Assembly (NCBI GenBank): GCA_009746045.1
Contig: RPFO01001162.1
Location: 587,501-651,500, forward strand
Source of the DNA: Mesostigma viride
Lineage: Eukaryota; Streptophyta; Mesostigmatophyceae; Mesostigmatales; Mesostigmataceae
Reading direction: 5' to 3'
DNA length: 64,000 nucleotides
Position 1 is the first letter of the stretch; every line of letters begins with the position of its first letter. Positions 36,572 through 46,118 of this stretch are shown piece by piece. The notes below the pieces were generated by a model. That model worked only from the letters and a program-made list of their open reading frames with translations. It searched no databases and was not told the DNA's origin. Both the position numbers and the translations under genes were made by a program.

Positions 36572-36592
36572 TTAATGGTGCTGGTGATATAT
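36572..36592 (-). mobile_element. LINE family L, copy 1: short bridge segment
   Basis: TTAATGGTGCTGGTGATATA matches L copy 2 (37172-37191). It joins the TTAA insertion site to the repeat R insertion. GATATAT at 36586-36592 recurs at 39616-39622 as the TSD of that insertion. Confidence 0.7.
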
Positions 36593-36634
36593 GCCGGATT
36601 CTCCCGATTTCTGGCCTGCGCTGGTTGTCTCCTT
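36593..36634 (+). repeat. Dispersed repeat R, copy d (3' tip, 5'-truncated)
   Basis: The terminal 42 bp of repeat R (CCGGATTCTCCCGATTTCTGG... to GTTGTCTCCTT) inserted in LINE L copy 1 with a 7-bp TSD GATATAT. Its last 11 bp, GTTGTCTCCTT, are duplicated at 39605-39615 by the next insertion. Confidence 0.75.
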
Positions 36635-36739
36635 AATTAATTAATTAATTAGACTCGTGCTCCCGTTGGGGAGTCATGGAGCATTAACCCCGATGGATGG
36701 ATGGATGGGTGCAAACAGTCCTACCGGTCTCAGTAATCT

Positions 36740-36754
36740 CAAGGAGACAACCAG
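36740..36754 (-). repeat. 15-nt repeat R micro-insertion with 11-bp TSD
   Basis: CAAGGAGACAACCAG (reverse complement of the R 3' tip) is flanked by CTCAGTAATCT at 36729-36739 and 36755-36765. L copy 1 (22256-22270) lacks it. Confidence 0.85.
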
Positions 36755-36850
36755 CTCAGTAATCTATCTACATCGGCTACATACTACATCTATCTAACAG
36801 CATGCTAACAACAACAACTATCTAGGCAGCCGCACGCTGCCCTAGGGGGG

Positions 36851-37827
36851 CTATCTGGCGTGCCTCCCACGGGATTGCACACGTGGGCGCTTCCCCACAG
36901 GGGGGGGCTCGTTGTCCTCTATGACCTGGGCCCACTTGGCCTTGTCCATCATCTTCTTCCAAATCACGGAGAGGCCTAGGCCCCCCATTGTCCTCTACTA
37001 GCTGTTCTTTGAAGGCGCGGGCCTTGCGGCGTCTAACATCACTGGGCCCAGCCCACGTCAGGAGGTGCCGGCCAGGCTGGGCTGGTCGCAGTCCTGCGGG
37101 GGGGCCACGTGAGGTGTCTACCTGGTTGGTGCGAGCTAGCTAGGTGCCCTACTAGCTGCAGGCGTCGTTGCTTAATGGTGCTGGTGATATAGGGCATGCC
37201 CTGGTACAGGTCCTCATTGCGGACGTGAGCAGCATATCCTACTCTGAAAATGGAACGTAGCATGCTGGTGACCGCGCCGTCCAGCTTGCGGGCCAGGTCG
37301 GCGGTGAGGGTCCACGTCTCGGCTCCATACGTGAGAACAGGAAGGACGAGGACCTTGAACAGGTCCTGTTTCTCGATCTTGCCCAGGGGCTTGCGCCACG
37401 GGGCCCTGTACTGGCGTAAAGCGTGCCAGGCGAGGGAGATGCGATGGTCCACATCGACCTCGCAGCTGGGGAGCAGGCTGCCTAGCAGCTTAACGCGGTC
37501 CCTATACTGGACTCGAGAGCCGTCTAGGAGATAGAGGGGCGGCGGTGAGTTGGTGAGCCCAACCGCCAGGGCCTCGGTCTTCTTGCTGACCTCGAGCCCC
37601 ACTGCACGGGCCTCGAGGGCCAGGCAGTCAAGCCATGTCTGCACGTGCCCAGTGTCCTCGAAGAGGGTGGTGTCGTCTGCGTAGATTCGATGTCTGCCAG
37701 CCGAATCTCCGTGTCCGAACCGCCATGCCAGACTGATTTGTTAGCAACCTGCACCCCTGGTTGCCTGCCCACGATGCGGGCAAATCGCTTGCGCGCCTGA
37801 ATCATTACGTATTCGACAACAATAATG
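36851..37827 (-). pseudogene. LINE L ORF2, C-terminal part of RT (copy 2)
   Basis: Minus-strand remains of a LINE reverse transcriptase. Upstream it shows Val-Glu-Tyr-Val-Met-Ile-Gln-Ala-Arg-Lys and Gly-Val-Gln-Val-Ala-Asn. The catalytic loop is damaged by indels (Ala-Asp-Ile-Glu-Ser where copy 1 has Tyr-Ala-Asp-Asp). After it come Lys-Leu-Leu-Gly-Ser-Leu-Leu-Pro and Thr-Tyr-Gly-Ala-Glu-Thr-Trp-Thr-Leu (thumb-region box), Gln-Arg-Arg-Leu-Gln-Leu-Val-Gly-His, and a basic tail ending at the TAG of 36851-36853. The 5' end is lost at 37827, where the Mutator-like element is inserted. Confidence 0.7.
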
Positions 37828-39590
37828 TCCAAAAACCAAATGTCCTCATTTGAGGACATAGTCCTCGTTTGAGACGGGGGGGTCAGGGGCGCGGTTTTGG
37901 CGCCAAATTTGGTCCTAGGGTCACTTGGTGGGTTTTGGCGCGAAACTGGGATAGGTACTGAGCGCGCCAAGCCCCTGGGGTCGACAGGGGTCGACCGTAC
38001 CTGGAAAATATGAGGCGACGAAAAGTACCTTCAATAGCAAGAACATCGCAATGCAATCGAGTGTTTTGTCGAGTGGCGGCTATGGGGTCGTGCCAGTTCC
38101 GAGGCTTGCCTGAATGTTATAGGGCCGCCCTATATGATTATTTTGCCCCGGACGAAGACAGCATTTTAGATCGTCATCTAGTGATTTCGAAGATGCTATT
38201 CTTCACGTGCAGGTGCTTTGTATATGTCGAAAATTTTGTTCATGAACGAATTTTGGCATTGTTGAAGAAAATCTGAGAGCTACGTAGATCGCATGATAGG
38301 TCAGTTCGCAGTTCGGTTTTACAATTTCTTTTTCCGCCCAGGCGCTGCGGATATCGCGAGTATGGGTTATGGTACGCTTCTGGGCTTATGGGCGACATGG
38401 GGAGAAGAGGGACTTGGGCAGTTGCATGCGTCAAAGAGTCTCTATTTTTTCGTCGTGATGTCGCAGTCGCGCCTGGCGAAAACCAGGGCGAGCGCGAGCC
38501 ATATTTTTCTTTTGCCGCAAGGCTTGGTGCTTCCCACGCGTCACCGTCCTTTAATATATATTTCTTGAGCTGGCCCGCGCAGCTGGCGGCCTGGGCGCAC
38601 GTAAAGAACAAGGATCCGACTGTCATTCTCAACCGCATCCTTCTAAGTAAGCGTGTTAAGCGGATTGTTACCTATAACTCCCGCAGACATGATAATGCCG
38701 GTTGCTTTCAATGCCCAACTTCGTGGTTTTGATTACGTTTATGTCCGGGGGATAACGGAAGTTTGCTGGGCGCCGGTACTTTCTTTTCCCGTTGCGTCAC
38801 TGAAAAGGTAAACGGCCTTGCGTTATCAAAACAGCAGCAAGTAGAAGTCGCTGTGATTAATTGCGATGTGGTAGTTTGATTCAACACATATACTGCCTTG
38901 TTGCTGAGAAGTTTTTCAAGGCTTGCTGGTATGTTGCCCATATGTTTCTAATGCTTCAACTCATGTCCAAGTGATCAAGACTGGCTTGGAAACTTGAGCT
39001 TGTCATGTTTACATTGTGCTTGTGTTACAACTTGTGCCTCTTTGCAGTATATGTTTCATATATAACGTAAGGGTTCATGATGGTTTAGCACCGTGGTGGC
39101 AGCCGAGCCTCTACTAACGATCATGGACCTAACCTTGGCAAGTATTTGCATCATACTTCACTCTTTGGACTGAGCTAGCTTTACACCTGCTGTTTGGCCT
39201 GCACCATGGTCCCTGGCTGCCAGTTCATTTTGTGCCCCCCCGCTGGCAGGCTGCAGGGTCTAGGACTGCGAGGGTGTAACATAGACATGTTGTGGGCACC
39301 CTGGGTGCATTTTCAGGACCAGCCATGACCTGGCCATGCCTTCTTTCTTGGCATATTGTTGACTTGAGTGCTATTTGGTCACTCGCGTAGCGACCCCCCT
39401 GCATTCATAAATCGTAAACCATTATACAATGAGCATATTTCATGGATGTTAAGCATTGCTACTCTTGAACATATCATAAATGAACATGGTTCCATGCCGT
39501 ACCCATGGATATGTTGAAATATGTGAGTTATTACAAATGGTATCCATGCTTAAAAATGTCCTCATATGAGGACATTTTCTTGGTGATTAG
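37828..39590. mobile_element. Mutator-like DNA transposon (1763 bp), non-autonomous
   Basis: Flanked by a 9-bp TSD, ACAATAATG (37819-37827 and 39591-39599), the size typical of Mutator-like elements. Both ends carry a palindrome ATGTCCTCAT(T/A)TGAGGACAT, preceded by ACCAA, in inverted orientation: 37840-37859 and 39556-39575. The GC-rich left part has a perfect GGGGTCGACAGGGGTCGACC-type repeat near 37977-37996. Short open frames at 38010-38276 and 38388-38732 have no recognisable domain. Terminal inverted repeats are short and imperfect, so the superfamily rests mainly on the TSD. Confidence 0.65.
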
Positions 39591-39615
39591 ACAATAATGA
39601 ACATGTTGTCTCCTT

Positions 39616-40376
39616 GATATATGGCATGCCCTGATACAGGTCCTCGTTGCGGACATGAGCAGCATATCAGGCCTACTCTGAAAATGGAATTAACGCAGCA
39701 TGTTGGTGACCGTGCCGTCCAGCTTGCGGGCCAGGTCGGCGGTGAGGGTCCACGTCTCGGCTCCATACGTGAGAACAGGAAGGACGAGGACATTGAACAG
39801 GTCCTGTTTCTCGATCTTGCCCAGGGGCTTGCGCCACGGGGCCCGGTACTGGCGTAAAGCGTGCCAGGCGAGGGAGATGCGATGGTCCACATCAACCTCG
39901 CAACTGGGGAGCAGGCTGCCCAGCACCTTGACGCGGTCTCGATACAGGACTCGAGAGCCGTCGAGGAGATAGAGGGGTGGCGGTGAGTGGGTGAGCCCAA
40001 CCGCCACGGCCTCTGTCTTCTTGCTGACCTCAAGCCCCACTGCACGGGCCTCGATAGCCAGGCAGTCAAGCCATGTCTGCACGTGCCCAGTGTCCTCGAA
40101 GAGGGTGGTGTCGTCTGCGTAGATGATGTCTGCCAGCCGAATCTCCGTGTCCATGCCAGAGCCCAGAATTTGTTAGCAACCTGCACCCCTGGTTGCCTAC
40201 CCACGATGCGGGCAAAGAGCTTGCGCGCGTGAATCATTACGTATTCGACCACAATAATGAACAGGTAGGGTGATAGCACGCAGCCCTGCCACACACCCTT
40301 CTGGGGGATCCGGAACAGCTCGAGGATGTCCCAAAGCGCAGGCCAGAAAACCGAATCGAAGGCTTTGATGAAGTTT
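39616..40376 (-). pseudogene. LINE L ORF2 reverse transcriptase core (copy 1, 5'-truncated)
   Basis: This is the 5' end of LINE L copy 1, whose 3' parts lie at 36572, 23781 and 22245. On the minus strand it starts at Phe-Ile-Lys-Ala-Phe-Asp-Ser-Val (RT motif A, catalytic Asp), then Gln-Gly-Cys-Val-Leu-Ser-Pro (motif B), then after one frameshift Tyr-Ala-Asp-Asp-Thr-Thr-Leu-Phe (motif C, catalytic Asp-Asp), then the Tyr-Gly-Ala-Glu-Thr-Trp thumb box. A break near 40130-40160 separates motif B from motif C. The 5' truncation point at about 40376 abuts GGATGGATGG, i.e. target sequence of the same microsatellite type that lies at its 3' end. Confidence 0.8.
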
Positions 40377-41113
40377 GGATGGATGGAGGGGGGCCAAAGC
40401 CGCGAAACCGAACTAATCTAACTCTAATCTAATCTAATCTAGAAAACCCTACCTATTCTACCAGTGATGATTCATACGCCGTATTATACGCCGTATTTAG
40501 CGTATTATGCGCGATACGCAAGCGGCGCGTACGAAAATGGGGTACTTTCATACGCAACGCGTATTTTTGCGCATTTTTGCGTATTTTCGCGTATTTTTGG
40601 CATATTTTTGGCTTACGAGGTGGGTGCATTTGCTTGCCTAGACTGCGGCGCGCCGACCTGTAGTAGGAACAAATAATTGCGTGATGAGCTAGCTAGTGTA
40701 TAGTGCACTAAAGCTAAAAGCGCGTTCATTGTGACTTGTGAAGGCGGGAAGGTGAAGGCGGGAAGGCTGAAGATTCATCATCAAGAGGGTGATAAGCAAC
40801 AGTATATTTGGAAATAAACGTACACCTATTTATCTGGATCAAGAAGGTGATAAGGTGTGCCAGCAACGTCGTGGTCGTCTGGCACCTAGATCGTAGCATA
40901 TCGACATCCAGCCAGGCATGGCTGACACGTGAGTCAATGGAACACGATGATGATGTGCGGCCCGATGAAGAAGAGGCCACATCCGAAACTGTCTGGACAT
41001 ACATTAGCAAAGAGCGCATCCTCAAGAATCGGCAGCACACAAATAACTACTACATGGATGATGGAGTACTCCGTTACAGGCTGCTGGTCGAGCAGGCGGA
41101 GAAGGAAAGCAAT
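40377..41113. other. Spacer with short repeats and one unrecognised open frame
   Basis: Contains GGATGGATGG at the LINE L junction, a short (TAATC)n run (40411-40440), a cluster of GCGTATTTT/GCGCATTTT words (40480-40610) and a plus-strand open frame from 40808. That frame ends its plausible coding at 41113, where the chromovirus LTR begins. Near its end it has an acidic segment (Asp-Glu-Glu-Glu) and Tyr-Tyr-Met-Asp-Asp-Gly-Val-Leu-Arg, faintly like the region upstream of an integrase zinc finger. It may be a gene or older element broken by the chromovirus. No family is assigned. Confidence 0.35.
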
Positions 41114-41998
41114 TGTTACGCCTCGGGTATCTACCACTACCTCTACCTCTACCTGGCCTGATGCTACCTAAACTACTAGTCAAGCCACCTCTAGTTAAAC
41201 CCCTAGCGAAAGACGAACGAGACGATCCAGATCTCAATGCATTGACGTAAGTGTTACTATAATACGCCATAAGCCATTTACACAACCCGTTTACTCCAGG
41301 AATAGAGGAAGGAAACACAACTACACTGCCGTGACCCAAGCCTATATGTGTTAATTCATTTAACACACGCCGAGTGCACACACGAGGGGTAGAACGTGCA
41401 TAAATGGTCACCAACGGTCCAACACGCTCGGGCCGACATGGCCCTCGCCTACAGATGCACGCTGGTCCACTACATTCTACCAAAGGATCAGGACCACTAG
41501 TAAAGTACGCGGCGCGGCGCCCAAAGGCACCCAATGTACCACAGTACTGTTACGAGGACAATAGTGTCCCGGTAGGAGCTACACGTAAACCTAGGGACAA
41601 CCGAGGCAAAAGACCTAATTTACGTCCGTAACTACAACGAATTGTTACGCGACGTAACACCTCCCCCCCCACAAAGGTAGGGAGCCCTCTCCCTACGCAC
41701 AGGGAGGAAACAAGGGGTAGGAAACCTAATGCACCCAGCACACACCAACACAATCGGCAGGCCATCCAAGATACAAGCACCAATAGTTCACACGGTCTCC
41801 ACCACCACGCCGGGAGGTGTAGGGTTAGCCAGCACCAAGCCTGGTGGTAGGTTCCCCTAACTGCCTGGAACAAAGTCCTTGCCGGGGGGAACGGCACTGG
41901 GCAGGACACACAGAGTAAACAAATCAGTACCAAGGACCAAGAACGACCAGTCAACTGGCCAGAACGTGAGGGCGACTCTATATACCGGAGGGACAACA
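41114..41998 (-). repeat. 3' LTR of chromovirus copy 1 (885 bp)
   Basis: Bounded by TGTTACGCC at 41114 and GGGACAACA at 41998, giving TG...CA ends. It aligns along its length with 48878-49793, and their comparison fixes the ends. On the minus strand the sequence just before it is CCTGAGGG, a weak polypurine tract. It would carry promoter and polyadenylation signals, but I cannot point to them with confidence. Confidence 0.85.
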
Positions 41999-42026
41999 CC
42001 CTCAGGTCGGGCCTAAGGCCCTCTAT

Positions 42027-44353
42027 CTAATGGCCATCCGTCTGGTAAGTACCACGGGAGGCCAGCAGGACATCCAGGTACGCCTGGTAGTGAGACACAT
42101 CCTCAGCATTGTCGTGCCTATCTACAGTGAGGAAAACATCGGCCCACACGCCGTCAGGAAAAAGACCCAGGAAGGCCCAGTAATACCTATGCTGCGTAAG
42201 AACGACCTGGCCCCGGGCCCAGTCCAGGAAACCACAGGCAAAGAGGCGTAGGAAAGGCTCTACCGCGATCAGGCAGAGAGCCCGCAGGAGCAGGCGATGG
42301 TACCGGATCCGAGGGCGCATACCCGTCGGGAAAAACAGATCTACCAGGGGCTCCACGTTGGACGGCCACAACCGGATATGCCGAATCTCACGGGAGCGCC
42401 ACCGACGGGCACACTGTCGCGACCCGAACGTCTCGAGGTAGTCGCTAGCCCGGGGAGGAGGATGACCCCGAGAGTCCAAACCCTGGCCCGGGATGGGCGC
42501 TGGACGACGGGCATCCCACTCTAGGATGGGCTGAAGGACCGTGCTGTACGTGGCACCCGGCACCGCAGGAAACTCTACCGTAAGGGCATCTGAGGCCATA
42601 ATGCCCAGAGGCGGAGGGTAAGCCCACTGGAACCCGCCGTAGGTGTCCAAGTCATTGTGGCGCCTAGCCCAGCGATACAGGACGCGCCGAACCAGGATCT
42701 CACCCTGGAACACCGGATCAGCTAAAATAACCATATCGAAAGGAGGCCGATCAGTCTCAACTGGTAGGCCACGGTCCCGCGGCGCCCGACACACCTGGAG
42801 AACCCGTAGGACATGGGCGAAATGGCAAGCTCGGCGGAGGCGCGCGGCAGGTCACACTGGCGGCAGGCGAGCGCAGACATACCGTACCCAAAGACAGGCG
42901 TGTCGCGCGACTCCGGAGTCGCATGCACCACAGAAGGGGCCCGATCCCGATCGCCCTCTGACAACTCCCGAAGGGAATCGGCAGCGCGGGTGGCGCGAGG
43001 GTCAGAGCCACTGGACCGAACAACCGCAGCCAAAGACCGCGGGGCCGAAGGGACAGGGGCCGACGAAGGGGTAGGAACCGGCACAGACGCAGACGGCGCC
43101 GGTACAACAGGGGGCCGCGTCGGACCCGATGCCGCAGGGGGTCGCGACGGACCCGCCTCCGCAGCTGGCGCGCCGGTCTCTGGGGGCGGAGCACCACCAG
43201 GCCACATGTTGAAAATAGGGCCCGTGGGGACAGGCAATCCGGCATACGACTGGTTACCGTCTAAGCTCCAGTCAGGCACCGGGATCCTCTGCGGAGGACC
43301 GCCCTCCCAAAGCCTGGGAAGACCGCCCGGGTCGCTGAAGAAACCCCGCGAGGGCGGCGCTGACGTGGTGGGCGGCTCGGACGCGGCGGCGACGGGCGCG
43401 GCCGCTGGGACGGCGGACTCGCGCCGAGGCGCAGGTACGTCAGTAGCAGGCGCAGAGGTAGCCGAAGGCGTAGGAGCCGCAGCAACAGAGGGAACCGCAG
43501 CCGCCGAGGGCTCGCGCGGCACAGACGGACCCGTAGACGTCGAGGCGACCGAAGGGGAAGGGGGCACAGCTGCGGCAGACACCCCACCTGGCGTGGCTGG
43601 AGCGTGCGCCTGGGCCGCCATGAAGGCCCCGAAGGCCGCCGTCAGGGACTGGATCTGCGCCTGCATCGCAGAAACTGTCGCCGAAAGAGGATCAGGCTCA
43701 CGACCAGAGCCCAAAGGGGTAGGCTCCACCGATGCGCACAGGACCGACCTCGGTGAAGACGGGACAGGGGAAGGCGCCGACACTGAAGAGGAGGACGCCG
43801 CAGGGGAGGCCGAATACTCAGGAGAATACTGTGCCTCTACCGGCGCGTCCGTAGGAGTAGGGTCGCCCAATCCTACGCCCGCTGTCTGGTCTGCTATCTC
43901 CATGAACTCTACGGCCCGTAGAAGGTCGCAGGGGTTCTCATCTATTTCCGCATCACCCTCGGCCGGAAGCCAGGGGAACACATCCCGTAGGCAGGAGCGG
44001 CCCACAGGGGTAGAAAGGTAGGAAAACACCCTGGGGCACTGGAGAACCGCAGCTATCTGTCCCAATGCTGGACAGCTGGAGCCACATCCTAGCAAACAGT
44101 GCCCGGCATCGTCGAACCCGTGCAAAACAAGCTGGTGCGGTTCAGCAGGGGAGGGACCGTACCACGTGACCCCGAAGAGAGCAGCCCTGACTAAACCCGC
44201 ATGTTGGGCCCAGTGGAGGGCTGGCTGCACGATGCCACCCGGAAAACTGGACCGTGACACCCAGCGGCCCGGAAGGGCCTCGAAGTACAGCTCAGGGTCC
44301 GGTAGGGGCAGGGACGGCAGCGGGCTCTCAGCCGGAGGGGTAGGCTCTGACAT
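42027..44353 (-). pseudogene. ORF3, extra gene between pol and 3' LTR (copy 1, one frameshift)
   Basis: About 775 codons start at Met-Ser-Glu-Pro-Thr-Pro (44353), 77 nt after the pol stop, and end with a TAG at 42027-42029, 29 bp before the LTR. Layout: a Pro-rich start, a compact N-terminal domain (about residues 25-180, with Cys/Trp residues and Leu-Phe-Gly-Val-Thr-Trp-Tyr-Gly), a very long Ala/Pro/Ser/Thr-rich low-complexity middle (about 180-480), then a folded-looking C-terminal domain of about 250 residues rich in Arg, Trp and Tyr (Leu-Tyr-Arg-Trp-Ala-Arg-Arg, Gln-His-Arg-Tyr-Tyr-Trp). A 1-bp loss near 42797 breaks the frame. I see no signal peptide or clear membrane segment, so an envelope role is not supported. 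Function unknown. Position is that of env or accessory genes. Confidence 0.75.
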
Positions 44354-44429
44354 GACGGCTGCGGAGGGGAGGGGACAACCAACCACCCGTCGACAGCAGA
44401 CATAACATAAGAGAGGAGAAGGTCTACAA

Positions 44430-46118
44430 CTAGAGCTTGTGCAGGGTTTTATATTCCTGCAGCAGGCGACTACACCCATCTAGCTCAGTAAGCTCACTCT
44501 CCGTATACCAGACCTTATCTACTTCACTACGAGCATACATCCACTTCACTTTGTACTGACGCTGGGTACCGCGGCCCTTTTTGATATCTCTATGGGCCAC
44601 GATGCTTTCTACTTCGTCTTCTACTTCCCCAGTGTCAGGGTTATGCTCTAAAGGGGCAGGCGCTAGCTCTCTACCAGCGAACGTACTAGGGTGGTACAGT
44701 TTCAGCTGGCTTCTATGGAAGGTGTTTGAATGTGTCTGCCAAGAGGTAGGGATATCGACTTTATATAAGAAATTTCCTACTCTAGACAACACATGGAAGG
44801 GTCCTAAGAAGGCGGGCCTAAGTTTGACCTTAAGTTCTGCTTCAAACTTATGAGCAAAACGGCCAACACGGGGGCCTTCTACTAATACTAGATCTCCTAT
44901 TTCTATCTCAGGTGCTCTTCTATCTAAGGAGGCACGCAACCTAGCAAGGTACTTAGACTGAGCTTTTTGGTACCCTGAGATCGCGTGGTCATGAGCAGTT
45001 TTCATTCTATCTAGTAAGGACTGTACACCTTCTACAGTATCTCGGGACACATCATCCTTGTCCCGTAGAGGACTAGCTAAGAGAGAGGTAGGGTAAGAGG
45101 CTGTCTACCAGTATCTAGAAGAAGGGCGTATATCCATGCGCAGCTTGGGGACAATTGTTGAGGGAGAACTCTACCAAACATAAATAATCCTCCCAATCAC
45201 TTCCCGAGCCATTAACATAGTGCCTAAGCGCTTCTTCCACTACCCTATTAAGACGCTCTACTAAATGAGAGGAGGAGGAGTGGTAGGCAGTACCGTAGGT
45301 AACCTTGGTACCGATGGCAGCGAAAAACTGCTGCCAAAAATCTGAGGTAAATAACTTATCCTTATCACTAATAAACTGCCTACTCAAACCATGATATCTG
45401 TATACATTATTGAGGTATAGGCGTGCGCAATCACGTGCTGTGAGTTCTAAAGGACACGGCACGAGATGGCACATACGAGTAAAACGATCTATGAACACAA
45501 GGATCTGGGCATTGCCCCTATCATTCTTTCTAAAAGGTCCTACAAAATCCATCATGATAGAATCCCACGGCATGATGGGGTCAGGCAAGGTCCTAGGTTC
45601 TGCTATCTGTCCTACGTTATTGGGTTTCATCTCCTGGCAAGATTGACAAGTTCTAACATACTCATCTACATCCTTATAAAGGGAAGGCCAGTAATAAGAG
45701 CGGGCTACTAGGTCCCGTACCCGTTTACCACCCTGATGAGCAGCTAAGTCATGCAACTCAAAGAGCAAGGAGGAGCGACAGATAGGAGGGACATACAGGC
45801 GCCATTGAGGGGGAGAATCTGCTATCTGCACATATAAAAACCCACCTACAAATTTACAAGGGTGCTTGCCTAATTGTTGGGGATGTGCAGCAATGGCAGC
45901 TAATGCTTCCGGCTCAGTGGCCGTAAATCTACTAATAAGACGTTCAAGATCAGAGGTAGGCATCGCTACAGAGGTATCCAGAACAGGTTTAAAGAGATCT
46001 CCTACCGCCTTGCCAAAGAGAAGGGGAGGTCCTAGAGGGACTATGTTTTCATAAGACTTTCCTGACCTAGTCGCTATATGGCTAAGCGGTATAGAAATTT
46101 TATTTTTCCCCTCCCCCC
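44430..46118 (-). pseudogene. Integrase with chromodomain (copy 1, frameshifted)
   Basis: Same product as the intact frame at 59032-60712 of copy 2. Two 1-bp losses around 45095-45120 split it after the catalytic core into an N-terminal part (H2C2 zinc site, D,D-35-E core) and a C-terminal part (45050-44430: GPF/Y-type region and chromodomain). A 6-bp insertion adds Thr-Glu near the chromodomain end. The enzyme would join element cDNA to the genome, and the chromodomain would bind modified histone tails and steer insertion. It is inactive here. Confidence 0.9.

Larger units (their letters stand above)
36635..39604 (-). mobile_element. Chimeric retrocopy: LINE L copy 2 fused to an H-type 3' end
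   Basis: The block is bounded by an 11-bp TSD, GTTGTCTCCTT (36624-36634 and 39605-39615). On the minus strand it reads LINE L ORF2 (5'-truncated) to 3' UTR to (ATCC)n to an H-like (copy D type) terminal hairpin and (TTAA)n tail at 36635-36692. Because the TSD encloses both parts, they appear to have been copied as one RNA. A Mutator-like element later entered at 37828-39590. Confidence 0.7.

Noticed and set aside
41978-41986. TATATA in the LTR as the chromovirus promoter
   Set aside because: It lies only about 15 bp inside the LTR start on the coding strand, leaving almost no U3, and copy 2 has lost the motif.
42813-44021. 402-codon Gly/Ala-rich plus-strand frame opposite ORF3
   Set aside because: Shadow of the GC-rich Ala/Pro/Ser codons of ORF3. 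The equivalent in copy 2 (57454-58362) breaks at places unrelated to coding constraint.
42027-44353. ORF3 as a retroviral envelope gene
   Set aside because: Position fits, but no signal peptide, furin-like site, fusion peptide or clear membrane span is visible in either copy.
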